A stretch of DNA of 64,000 nucleotides from Maribellus maritimus. Its GTDB lineage: Bacteria; Bacteroidota; Bacteroidia; Bacteroidales; Prolixibacteraceae. How positions within the stretch are numbered: position 1 is the first letter of the stretch; every line of letters begins with the position of its first letter. Shown piece by piece: positions 53,713-61,809 of the stretch. The DNA is taken from assembly GCF_022267315.1 (NCBI RefSeq), contig NZ_JAIKLE010000024.1, positions 1 to 64,000 on the forward strand, in the 5' to 3' direction. Made by a program: the position numbers and the translations under genes. The notes below the pieces were generated by a model. The model searched no databases, was not told where the DNA came from, and saw nothing but the letters and a program-made list of their open reading frames with translations.

Positions 53713-54499
53713 AGAACAGCCGAAATATTATACATTAATTACAGGTGCCAGTTCCGGAATTGGCAGGGCAATTGCCACGGAATGCGCAAAAAAAGGGTTT
53801 AATTTGTTTTTGGTCTCACTCCCCGATAGCAAACTTGATGAGACAATAGCTGAAATAAAAGCGCATTTTGCTGTTGACGTAAAATCACTGGGTATTGATT
53901 TAACTCAGACTGCTTCGCCGCAAAAGGTTTTTGATTTTTCACAGGAAAATGAAATAATAATCAATAATCTGGTGAATAATGCCGGAGTTGGTTTTGAGGG
54001 AGAGTTTGAAAATAGTGCTCCGGAGCTTGTGGATAAAATGCTCCTGCTAAATATTAGAAGTACAACATTACTGACTTTGTTGTTTCTCCCTGAAATGAAA
54101 AAGATCGAACGCGCGCATATTTTGAATATCAGTAGTTTTGCGTCGTTTGTTGCCTTGCCAAACAAGAGTGTTTATGCTGCTACAAAAACATATATTTTGT
54201 TTTTAACCCGTGCACTCAACCGCGAACTGAAAAACACCAGTGTTTTGCTTACATCTGTTCATCCAAGCGGAGTGACGTCAGAGCATACGAAGAAAAATAT
54301 TCGGAAACTGTCGGCATTAACACGTATAACAACCTTGACTCCCGAAGAAGTTGCTCAAACGGCAGTGAGAAACATGCTTAACGGGAAGAAGTTTGTTGTC
54401 CCGGGGGGGGCAACAAAATTTTATTATCTGCTTGGTTCTGTTTTACCGCAGGGATTATTATTACGTATTGTTGGCCGGATTTTTTCAAAGACTTCCTAA
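53705..54499 (+). CDS. Short-chain dehydrogenase/reductase
   Basis: The 264-residue classical SDR has the cofactor motif TGASSGIGRAIA (about 13-24), NNAGVGFEG (93-101) and the catalytic YAATK (about 160-164) with serine in NISSFASFVALP. The C-terminus is hydrophobic (FYYLLGSVLPQGLLLRIVG), suggesting membrane association and a lipid-like substrate. It overlaps the epimerase gene by 8 bases. A shared convergent terminator lies downstream. Confidence 0.83.
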   Translation: MSEEQPKYYTLITGASSGIGRAIATECAKKGFNLFLVSLPDSKLDETIAEIKAHFAVDVKSLGIDLTQTASPQKVFDFSQENEIIINNLVNNAGVGFEGEFENSAPELVDKMLLLNIRSTTLLTLLFLPEMKKIERAHILNISSFASFVALPNKSVYAATKTYILFLTRALNRELKNTSVLLTSVHPSGVTSEHTKKNIRKLSALTRITTLTPEEVAQTAVRNMLNGKKFVVPGGATKFYYLLGSVLPQGLLLRIVGRIFSKTS

Positions 54500-54561
54500 A
54501 CGCCATAGATACTTTGTTTGGAAAGGAACCAGATAAAGCTTTCAAAAAGATAAACGATATC

Positions 54562-54601
54562 AAAAATACCGGATTAAACTTATTTTCAATCCGGTATTTT
54601 T
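54562..54601. terminator. Bidirectional terminator between convergent genes
   Basis: AAAAATACCGGATT and AATCCGGTATTTTT form a perfect 14-bp inverted repeat with a 12-base loop. The A/T arms supply T runs in both directions, serving the SDR gene on the plus strand and the rhodanese gene on the minus strand. Confidence 0.8.
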
Positions 54602-54621
54602 GTATGATTAATCCTGAGTAT

Positions 54622-55668
54622 TTATTCTTCTACATAAGGATAATTTTCAATATCAGCCTCAGTAAACGGCAGCCACGAAAGTGTACTTTCTTCGTTTACC
54701 ATTTTGTCGTGCATAAATGCATTGTTTCCGTAAGTTAATGTTTTGGCATCGAACCCAAACAAACGAAGGTAGGCTGTTGCAAATCCGGAGTTGTGTCCGG
54801 TATTACAGTAAATCACTACTTGCTTATCTGTGGGGATGGTTTGCATTTCATCGACAATTCCAAGTGTCCCGCCCGGTTTGTAACGGATTGCTCCCGGGAC
54901 ATGCCCCGACTCATATTTGTCGCGTCGATCGTAATTTATAGTATAGTAATTTTCGGGCTGTTCAAATAGTTCATCAGCATGAGCAAGCGCGATGGATAAT
55001 CCTTGTGCAAACAAAGAATCCAGTCTGGAATGCAGTATTTCCTCACCCGTTGTTTTTCCCGTATTCAATTTCGGGAAATCGCCTGTTTGTGCTTTTTCGT
55101 TTGTTGCAGTTTCCAGTTTATCTTCATATTCAGAAGAAATTGCATCAAGCCAGGAACCTTCTGCAAAGTCTTTGTTCCAGCCACTCATTCCCCAGCGCAT
55201 AGCATAAACGTTGTTATACCCCGCAAGCCTTAAAAGCGATGTTGCATAACTTGAACCCTGACCGGCATAACAAACCAAAACAATTTTATCAAACGCTGAA
55301 GGATCAATATTCTTTTTGAAATACTCCTGCAGATTCTCAAATTCAACATTTACAGCGTTTTTTATGTGTCCGTTTACAAAAATCTCAGGTAGGCGAATAT
55401 CTACAATCAGAATATTACTATCCAATTCCTCATAAACCGAAGAAGGATTTATTAACGAAGGAATATCACGACTGTTTGCATAATCCCCCATTTCAACAAG
55501 TTGATCAAGCAACTTTTTTGCTTCCGGATTTATTTCGACTTTTGCTTCGGGAGCAGCCTGAAGGTTTGTCTGTTCACCTGTCTTTTTTTGTTGGTTGCCG
55601 GAGCATGAAAACATACTCAGCGTTAACAAAAGCAGGAAAATCTTTGAAATAAATTTCAGTTGAATCAT
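54622..55668 (-). CDS. Lipoprotein with two rhodanese domains
   Basis: The 348-residue lipoprotein (lipobox SMFSC, Cys22) has two rhodanese-like domains (about 70-170 and 210-345). Each retains an active-site cysteine loop: CYAGQGS near 133 and CNTGHNS near 292. Tandem rhodanese proteins transfer sulfane sulfur, for example from thiosulfate, and this one would act in the periplasm. It is followed on the minus strand by no further gene and preceded by a lipoprotein gene 21 bases upstream. Confidence 0.85.
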   Translation of the reverse strand: MIQLKFISKIFLLLLTLSMFSCSGNQQKKTGEQTNLQAAPEAKVEINPEAKKLLDQLVEMGDYANSRDIPSLINPSSVYEELDSNILIVDIRLPEIFVNGHIKNAVNVEFENLQEYFKKNIDPSAFDKIVLVCYAGQGSSYATSLLRLAGYNNVYAMRWGMSGWNKDFAEGSWLDAISSEYEDKLETATNEKAQTGDFPKLNTGKTTGEEILHSRLDSLFAQGLSIALAHADELFEQPENYYTINYDRRDKYESGHVPGAIRYKPGGTLGIVDEMQTIPTDKQVVIYCNTGHNSGFATAYLRLFGFDAKTLTYGNNAFMHDKMVNEESTLSWLPFTEADIENYPYVEE

Positions 55669-55689
55669 AATTTTTTGGGTAAGAAATGA

Positions 55690-56745
55690 TTAGCTGTTGC
55701 TTTCGACCGGATTCATGTCTTTGTCGTAACGAAGTGTTTCAATTCTTCGTCCATTATCGTCGTATTTGTATTCAACGATGGCGACACCATTATTTGGGTT
55801 GTTTACAATGTTTTTATTTTCATTCAACGAAACACTTTTAATCAGGGCTCCGTGTTCGTTGTATTCGTTTTGGGTTACCGGAACACTTTTTCCGCCTAAA
55901 TATTCGTCATCCTGATCGTACATATTTACTTCCACAACATATCCGTTTTCGTCGACAACATTTTTACGTTTTGCCCAGCCCCAGTATAAATTTGACAGTT
56001 GCCCTACAGTGTTGTGAACCGAAAAAGTAAGCAAGTCGCCATTTTCGTTGTTTTCAAACAGAAAATAAGAAACACCAACATCACCGCAGTTCTCTGCAGT
56101 ACAATCGTATAGGGTATCGGCCTCGTAATTTGCCATTCGTGTTACATAGCCTTCACTGTCGTAGGTGAAACGAAGTTCGTAGAACGGACAAAACGGATTC
56201 ATAATAACCTCTTCGCCTGCTAAATTGTAACGCAACTCCTGAATCATTCCGTTACCGAGTTTTGCCCATTTATAATTATGGATATTATTTCGGTTCTCCA
56301 CCGGTTCTCCGTTTTCATCTAAAAAACGCATGGCAATCCTTGTTCCATTTTCATCAAGAGTATATTCAAAAACGGATGCTCCGCCGTTTTGGGTTGGCTC
56401 CCCGTTCTCGTCAAAAAAATGTTTTATTTGTTTATTGCCTTCGTAGGTATAGGTGACTTTAGCAACTCTCAGGCTGGAATACCCGAGCAAAACACCGCCT
56501 CTGTTGTATTCAATCGAAACCAGTTGGTCATTTTCATTCCAGGTAAATTTGTAATTGTTTATTTTTTCTGCCTCGTCGGCAGAAATTGGATGTGTCCCCT
56601 GCTCCAGGTCCCAAGGAGTTTCACTAAACTGGAGATGCCTGTAATATTTTACATTTGCCTCCTCACTTTGCTGAGAAGGCTTTTGGTTGCATGAACTCAA
56701 ACCGATAACAGCAACCATAATCAAAATCAGATGTGTAAATTTCAT
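55690..56745 (-). CDS. Repeat-rich lipoprotein with DENG/YD-like strand repeats
   Basis: The protein is 351 residues from the ATG at 56745, which gives a lipoprotein signal (GLSSC) and is preferred to the longer frame to 56787. The body has repeated two-strand units such as FDENGEPTQNGG, LDENGTRIAMR, LDENGEPVENR and YDDNGRRIETLRYD, similar to RHS/YD-type or wall-associated repeats. Function is unknown; such lipoproteins are usually surface-exposed or periplasmic. It lies 21 bases upstream of the rhodanese gene, so co-transcription is likely. Confidence 0.65.
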   Translation of the reverse strand: MKFTHLILIMVAVIGLSSCNQKPSQQSEEANVKYYRHLQFSETPWDLEQGTHPISADEAEKINNYKFTWNENDQLVSIEYNRGGVLLGYSSLRVAKVTYTYEGNKQIKHFFDENGEPTQNGGASVFEYTLDENGTRIAMRFLDENGEPVENRNNIHNYKWAKLGNGMIQELRYNLAGEEVIMNPFCPFYELRFTYDSEGYVTRMANYEADTLYDCTAENCGDVGVSYFLFENNENGDLLTFSVHNTVGQLSNLYWGWAKRKNVVDENGYVVEVNMYDQDDEYLGGKSVPVTQNEYNEHGALIKSVSLNENKNIVNNPNNGVAIVEYKYDDNGRRIETLRYDKDMNPVESNS

Positions 56746-56853
56746 TATTGTAAGTTTTAATTGATGAATCGCATTATTTACAGTCATTTAACACATACAA
56801 GCGATTAATTGTTTATGTTTTCAGGATTACAGAAAATACAGCGAAAATTACTT

Positions 56854-57279
56854 TTATGAGTTTACCATCCAAATGGAAAAAATGTCCAGATAATGCCAGA
56901 ATGATTGTAAAACATCTTCCGGTAAATCACGTTTTTCGAGTGCTGTTTTATAACAATTGAGCCAAACTTCCCGTGCTTCAGCTGTAATTTTGTGGGGCAG
57001 GTGCCGTTTGTAAAGCATGGGTTTTCCCCTGTGTTTTGTAAAATACATCGGCCCGCCACATACCTGAATAAAAAAATCGGATGAATTTTTTTTGGCTTTT
57101 TCAAGGCCGGCTTTATCCTGCGGGAAAAGGTCTTTTATCGAACTTTTTGCAAGGAGGTCATAGTGCTCGAATATCAATTCGCGAATTCCTTCCTCGCCTA
57201 AAATGGAAAACATTTTTGAAGAAGGCAGTTGAACATCGGGGCGGTTACCCGGAGTATATTTTGAAATGATAAATTCCAT
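56854..57279 (-). CDS. Truncated haemoglobin, group II-like
   Basis: The 141-residue globin has the truncated-haemoglobin pattern: FSILGEEGIRELIFEHYDLL, FFIQVCGGPMYFTKHRGKP (about 69-87), the proximal histidine region YKRHLPHKI and a closing WLNCYKTAL. The GGP, RH and aromatic features match group II (GlbO-like) proteins that bind O2 or NO at a heme. It stands alone between the repeat lipoprotein and the GyrI-like pair. An oxygen- or nitrosative-stress role is inferred. Confidence 0.8.
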   Translation of the reverse strand: MEFIISKYTPGNRPDVQLPSSKMFSILGEEGIRELIFEHYDLLAKSSIKDLFPQDKAGLEKAKKNSSDFFIQVCGGPMYFTKHRGKPMLYKRHLPHKITAEAREVWLNCYKTALEKRDLPEDVLQSFWHYLDIFSIWMVNS

Positions 57280-57429
57280 TTGTCTTAAAATTTCACTTTT
57301 AAAACAAATGGAAAGCTAAGAGGTTGAACGATTCTGAATAAATGTAAACTTATGGCTTTTTTATTGAAGTGTAAGTTGTTTATTTACTTTGTGTTGGAGT
57401 GATTTTAGGAAAGTGTGTTTTTATGATCT

Positions 57430-58065
57430 TCAAAGGCTCCCCCGGAAAGGTAATCGGCAAATGGTCTTTAGCTTTTCGGGCGGAACCCTGCGGGAATCAT
57501 TTAAATAAATTTCCCGATATTTTCCATAAGGTTCCAGCCCTTTTGATTCCAGCTCTTTCATCAGTTTTTCCACTGTTTCGCTCACCTGGTTATATGGCCC
57601 GATATGTAAAAGCTGAACAGCCTTTTCTTTTTTTATTTTTTTGAGTTGTAAATCTTCTGTAAAATCATTTGTTTTTCCCTTTTTTATCAATTCATTTTTG
57701 GCGTGTTCAATGTGTTGGGGAGTTATGTAACCGGCCTGCATCAGCAACAATGTCCAGCGCCAGTCATTCGGGCGATTGACATCAAAACCATCACAGTTAT
57801 TCATATACCAGAAGGTCTCCATTGGGGGAATTACAAAGTCAAAATATTCGGGCGGCTGAAAGTCCGGATTTTTAAACATGAATTTTAACGTGTAGGCAAC
57901 GCCGTAAAGTGCGCCGATTTTTTGTTCAAATCCGGTGTTTTTTTCCGGATGTCCTTTCCCTTCAATTGTTAGGTAATTTAACTTAGGCGAAACAATATAC
58001 GATATTTTTTTATCTGATTGACGGAACAATTTTTTGTATTCTTTTTTGAAATCTATTTTTTTCAT
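57430..58065 (-). CDS. GyrI-like small-molecule-binding protein
   Basis: The 211-residue protein has a GyrI/SbmC-like effector fold: LNYLTIEGKGHPEKN (about 28-42) and FVIPPMETFWYMNN, then LLHIGPYNQVSETVEKL (about 152-168), the strand-helix unit of the family. Stand-alone members bind or hydrolyse small organic molecules and can sense drugs. It follows the AraC-GyrI regulator on the same strand after 31 bases, so it is probably part of the same response. No catalytic residue can be named. Confidence 0.78.
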   Translation of the reverse strand: MKKIDFKKEYKKLFRQSDKKISYIVSPKLNYLTIEGKGHPEKNTGFEQKIGALYGVAYTLKFMFKNPDFQPPEYFDFVIPPMETFWYMNNCDGFDVNRPNDWRWTLLLMQAGYITPQHIEHAKNELIKKGKTNDFTEDLQLKKIKKEKAVQLLHIGPYNQVSETVEKLMKELESKGLEPYGKYREIYLNDSRRVPPEKLKTICRLPFRGSL

Positions 58066-58096
58066 GTTGAATATTTTAAGATTGTTTTTACAGTGT

Positions 58097-58969
58097 TTAC
58101 TGAACTGGGATGTAAATTTCGGTACGTAACTTTTCAGGTTTTGTATCTTCGGGTGCGTTTAAATATTTTTCAAAACTGTGAACATTTCTTAATTCTTTTC
58201 CGCTTTCTGATAGCCATTTTCCAAAAATATAGGCGTAGGTGTTTTCCAGTTTTTCATAGGGACCTTTGTGAGTAAATACGGCATATTTACCTCCCGGAAT
58301 TTCCTGCACTCCTATTTCTCCTTCCGGAGCAATGTTTTTGGAAATCGCAACGCAGGCATCGTATCTGAGTTTTTCTGCTTCTGTAATTTTAGGATCATCA
58401 TGACTGATGCCAATAAATTCAGTTTTAAAACCAAACAGTTTTTTTATTTTGGCAAATTCACAAACAGTTTTCCAGGCTTTTTCTGCGCTTAAGTTATAAT
58501 TTCCAATTGCCCGGGCATAAATGACTGTTTTGGGTTTTACCGTTTTAATTTTTGGTTGTAAGCTTTTTAAATTTTCCATGGCGTTAAACTTTATTTTTGA
58601 ATGTTCCGACTTCAAAGTGAGTTCATTGTTTTTCCGGTACTCGACAGGGGAAATGCCGTATCTTTTTTTAAAAGCTTTGTTAAACGACGACGGTGTTTCG
58701 TACCCCACGTTGTAGGCAATGTTGTTTACGGGTTCGTTGGAATACAACAGAAGACTAATTGCGGTTTCCAGCCGAAGGCGCTGAATGTATGCTCCAAGCG
58801 GCTCTCCAAGATAAGCTTTCATAATCCGGTGGAAATGATACGGAGAATAATTTCCTATTTCAGCTAATTTGGAAACATCCAGGGTTTCGTCTAAATGATT
58901 ATTTATGTGATGAATAACTTTGTTAATTCGTTCAAAATAATAAACCTGGGTTTTGGCTTTTACATTCAT
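58097..58969 (-). CDS. AraC-family regulator with GyrI-like effector domain
   Basis: The 290-residue protein has an N-terminal AraC-type double helix-turn-helix (about 8-105: LDETLDVSKLAEIGNYSPYH, IAYNVGYETPSSFNKAFKKR) and a C-terminal GyrI-like ligand domain (about 130-290: FIGISHDDPK, GGKYAVFTHKGPYEKLENTY). This Rob/BmrR-like layout senses toxic small molecules and activates resistance genes. The adjacent GyrI-like gene is a likely target. Confidence 0.85.
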   Translation of the reverse strand: MNVKAKTQVYYFERINKVIHHINNHLDETLDVSKLAEIGNYSPYHFHRIMKAYLGEPLGAYIQRLRLETAISLLLYSNEPVNNIAYNVGYETPSSFNKAFKKRYGISPVEYRKNNELTLKSEHSKIKFNAMENLKSLQPKIKTVKPKTVIYARAIGNYNLSAEKAWKTVCEFAKIKKLFGFKTEFIGISHDDPKITEAEKLRYDACVAISKNIAPEGEIGVQEIPGGKYAVFTHKGPYEKLENTYAYIFGKWLSESGKELRNVHSFEKYLNAPEDTKPEKLRTEIYIPVQ

Positions 58970-59044
58970 TGCTCTGCTTGTTACGGTTCAAAAATAGAGC
59001 AATATCACAAAACAGCGTTTTCCATTCTTGCTAATAATTAAAAA

Positions 59045-59746
59045 TCAGATATCGGCAAAAGCGAGCGTGGCAATGGCAACCTTTACATCTTTAATTTTGA
59101 GTAATTGGAAAGCACAAGCTTCGAGTGTTGAACCGGTTGTTACCACATCGTCAATCAATAAAACTTGTTTCCCTTCAAATTGCTGAGGGTTTTTTATTCC
59201 AAAAATACCCTCTACATTTCGCCAGCGTTCAAAACGGTTTTTCCTTGTTTGTGTCGAAGTAAATATTTTTCTGTATAAGTTTTGTGTTGAAACAGGAATT
59301 CCCATTGATTTTGAAATCCCCCGGGCTATCCATTCGCTTTGGTTATAGCCACGCGATTTATATTTTTTAGGGTGCAAGGGAACCGGAACAACAGAATCAA
59401 CATTACAAAAGTTTTCCGACTCCTTTAAAATAAATCCGAACCGCTGGCCTGTTTCAAATCCCAGTTCCTTCATTCCCTTATATTTTATAAAATGAATGAG
59501 TTTTTGATATCTGCTGCCTTTCTTATAGGAAAAATAGGAAGTAGCTGAATGGATTTGTACTCTTCCCCAAAAAAGCTGGGCCACTTTGTTTTCAACGTTG
59601 AGGTGAAAGTTTGTTACCGGTAAATCCTGCCAGCAATCAAAGCATAAAAATCTTTCGCCGCTGGCCAGCCGGTTTTCACAGGTTATACAAAGCGATGGGA
59701 AAAATAACTCAAGTAGATCGTCAATATTTTGGGCTAACTGTTTCAT
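59045..59746 (-). CDS. comF: ComF-family phosphoribosyltransferase-like protein
   Basis: The protein is 233 residues from the ATG at 59746 (MKQLAQNIDDLLELFFP); five more codons are open upstream. An N-terminal zinc finger is visible (CITCENRLASG and CFDCW), followed by the phosphoribosyltransferase motif VLLIDDVVTTGSTLEAC (about 202-218). ComF proteins act on incoming single-stranded DNA in naturally competent bacteria; in Bacteroidota the role is less sure. It is divergent from the cytochrome locus. Confidence 0.87.
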   Translation of the reverse strand: MKQLAQNIDDLLELFFPSLCITCENRLASGERFLCFDCWQDLPVTNFHLNVENKVAQLFWGRVQIHSATSYFSYKKGSRYQKLIHFIKYKGMKELGFETGQRFGFILKESENFCNVDSVVPVPLHPKKYKSRGYNQSEWIARGISKSMGIPVSTQNLYRKIFTSTQTRKNRFERWRNVEGIFGIKNPQQFEGKQVLLIDDVVTTGSTLEACAFQLLKIKDVKVAIATLAFADI

Positions 59747-59884
59747 CCTGAAAAGATACAAAGAATTTTACTCGCTCAGCTGGTACTTTCTCTAAAAAGT
59801 ATTTTTGTTGTTTAACAAATCTTTAACAGTCAATTAATTGTATTGTAAACTAAAATAAAATTAAAAGCCCTAATTTGCAATCGT

Positions 59885-59990
59885 TTTTAAATACTTCAAT
59901 AGATTAAATTATTGAAAATATTTTCCCACCTCTCTAATTCTTTCTTGAAATTGTTCCCGGGTTGTCTTATCACAAGACAACCTTTTTTCT
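59885..59990 (+). ncRNA. Candidate small RNA ending in an orphan terminator
   Basis: A strong terminator (GGTTGTCTT 59960-59968, AAGACAACC 59974-59982, then a T run) points rightward although no rightward gene lies upstream; comF runs the other way. Upstream are a hairpin TTCAATA/TATTGAA (59895-59916), a C-rich single-stranded stretch (CCCACCTCTC), and TAATTTG at 59871-59877, one base short of a -7 box. Together these suggest a roughly 100-nucleotide structured RNA. No known RNA family was recognised, and no open frame fits. An alternative is a leader or attenuator for the gene at 60239. Confidence 0.4.
59960..59988 (+). terminator. Intrinsic terminator without an upstream gene
   Basis: A perfect nine-base stem GGTTGTCTT/AAGACAACC with an ATCAC loop is followed by six T residues. 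The minus-strand reading lacks a T tract, so it acts on rightward transcription. Confidence 0.75.
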
Positions 59991-60184
59991 TTTTATATCC
60001 GGAAGAAGTTTTGTTTAATTTTTACAAACTTCTATGCGTTCATTTCATTTTTTTGTAGGTGATTTTTGCATATTTGTCGTCTTTATTTTAGTGAAGTTTC
60101 TTTTTAACCCGGTTGGAAAGGAATTTTATGCTTCAAAATATTAAATATTCAATGGGAATTGTAATATTGCCTGTGTTAATTTAT

Positions 60185-60192
60185 TAAATTTG
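60185..60192 (+). promoter_or_regulatory. -7 box upstream of the cytochrome gene
   Basis: TAAATTTG matches TAnnTTTG exactly. Transcription would start near 60199, 40 bases before the ATG at 60239. No TTG lies at the usual 19-base distance, so the promoter is partial. Confidence 0.45.
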
Positions 60193-60238
60193 CGGCTTGC
60201 AATAACCGGGAAACCAGAGTTACTAAACCAATTAAAAA

Positions 60239-61771
60239 ATGCTCAAAAAATTAGGTTCATATTTACGAAAGAAAATCCTTCTGATAATTTTTATAGGATT
60301 TGTGTTAGGGATAATAATAAGTTTGTTATCTCTGAAAGTTATAGAGGAAACATCTACAAATGAATCATGTGAAGTTTGTCACGTTCATCCACATGTTTTT
60401 GATTCATGGAAATTATCAGTTCATTATGATACACGCGTTGGAATTCATATTGGATGTGTCGATTGCCACCTTCCTCCCAAAGGAGAAGGATATTTACCTG
60501 AAAAGGTAAAAGCCTTCGCCAGAGATGCTTATGGTTATGTTTTTAAAGATAGCGCAGATTTTAACTGGGAAGAAAAATCAACTTTGGAATATGCAAAAAA
60601 GCATGTCTTCAAAGAATCATGTGTTCATTGTCACGAAAATTTGTTCCCGCTTACATTAACCAAGGAAGGACAGGATGCACATTTATATTACTCACAGAAC
60701 GAAGAGGAGCTACGGTGTATTAACTGCCATTTACATGTTGGACATTACGATCCCAATGCGTTACATGCAAAAAATGTTGAGTTTGGAAGTACGGGGAATG
60801 AAAATCTGGAAATTTTTGCAGAAGCTGCAAATGTTACCACACACGAAGATTATACTGAAACTGTTCCGGGAACAACTCTTTCATTTAATATGAAGGCGAT
60901 TCCGGGTGGAACATTTAAGATTGGTAGTCCCGAGGGAGAAGAGCTTCGTGAGGCAGATGAAGGACCACAAAAGGAAGTTAAAATTAGTCCTTTCTTTATG
61001 GCAGAAATAGAGGTGAGTTGGGATGAGTATTTGACTTTCTATAGTGCTACAGCTGCAGAAGGCAGATCGACAGATACCGAAGGAACACGCACCCAACAGG
61101 ATGTTGACGCAATTTCAGGACCAACTCCTCCGTACGGACAACCCGACCAGAATTGGGGTTTAGGAGATCGACCGGCAATAACAATGAGTTATCATTCTGC
61201 CGAAACCTATTGTAAATGGTTGTCTCAGGTAACCGGTAAAACTTACCGCTTACCAACCGAAGCAGAGTGGGAATATGCAGCCCGTGGCGGTACCGAAACT
61301 CCATTCTTCTTTGAAGGAGAGCCAAAAGATTTTGCAGAAAAAGGATTTATCGGTAGCCTTTTCGGTAAAACCAGTGACGTAATCAATAATTATGTAGTTT
61401 TTGATGGTAACAGCCAGGCTAAAACTGAGGAACCCGGTTCAGTGGAAACAAATCCGTTTGGATTGAAAAATATGCTGGGCAATGCAGCTGAGTATTGTTT
61501 GGATTGGTACGCAGAAGATGCTTACGAAAAGCTACAGGATGGTGCTTTGGATCCAAGAGGACCGGCGTCAGGAGAGGAACATGTCATAAGAGGCGGATAT
61601 TTTAACAGCGAAATTGGTGATGTCAGGAGTGCAGCCCGGGATTATACAAAATCTGAAGCGTGGTTGAAAACCGATCCTCAAATGCCAAAAAGTATTTGGT
61701 GGTTGTCCGACTGCAATTACATAAGTTTTAGAGTTGTTTGCGAATTTGATGAAAAAACCGGAAAAAATTAA
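60239..61771 (+). CDS. Tetraheme NapC/NirT-type cytochrome c fused to a SUMF1 domain
   Basis: This 510-residue protein has a single N-terminal membrane helix (about 13-33) and a NapC/NirT-like multiheme domain with four CxxCH sites: CEVCH (44-48), CVDCH (73-77), CVHCH (128-132) and CINCH (160-164). NapC/NirT proteins oxidise membrane quinol and pass electrons to periplasmic enzymes. Residues about 215-505 form a SUMF1/formylglycine-enzyme-like domain (PGGTFKIGSPEGEE, YRLPTEAEWEYAARGG, HVIRGGYFNSEIGDVRSAA) without the catalytic cysteines. The fusion suggests an electron-delivery subunit with a built-in binding domain. It is followed after 38 bases by a Tat-exported oxidoreductase, the probable partner. 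Confidence 0.85.
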   Translation: MLKKLGSYLRKKILLIIFIGFVLGIIISLLSLKVIEETSTNESCEVCHVHPHVFDSWKLSVHYDTRVGIHIGCVDCHLPPKGEGYLPEKVKAFARDAYGYVFKDSADFNWEEKSTLEYAKKHVFKESCVHCHENLFPLTLTKEGQDAHLYYSQNEEELRCINCHLHVGHYDPNALHAKNVEFGSTGNENLEIFAEAANVTTHEDYTETVPGTTLSFNMKAIPGGTFKIGSPEGEELREADEGPQKEVKISPFFMAEIEVSWDEYLTFYSATAAEGRSTDTEGTRTQQDVDAISGPTPPYGQPDQNWGLGDRPAITMSYHSAETYCKWLSQVTGKTYRLPTEAEWEYAARGGTETPFFFEGEPKDFAEKGFIGSLFGKTSDVINNYVVFDGNSQAKTEEPGSVETNPFGLKNMLGNAAEYCLDWYAEDAYEKLQDGALDPRGPASGEEHVIRGGYFNSEIGDVRSAARDYTKSEAWLKTDPQMPKSIWWLSDCNYISFRVVCEFDEKTGKN

Positions 61772-61809
61772 TAATTTTAGAATCCTAAATTCAACTAAAA
61801 CATTTTATT

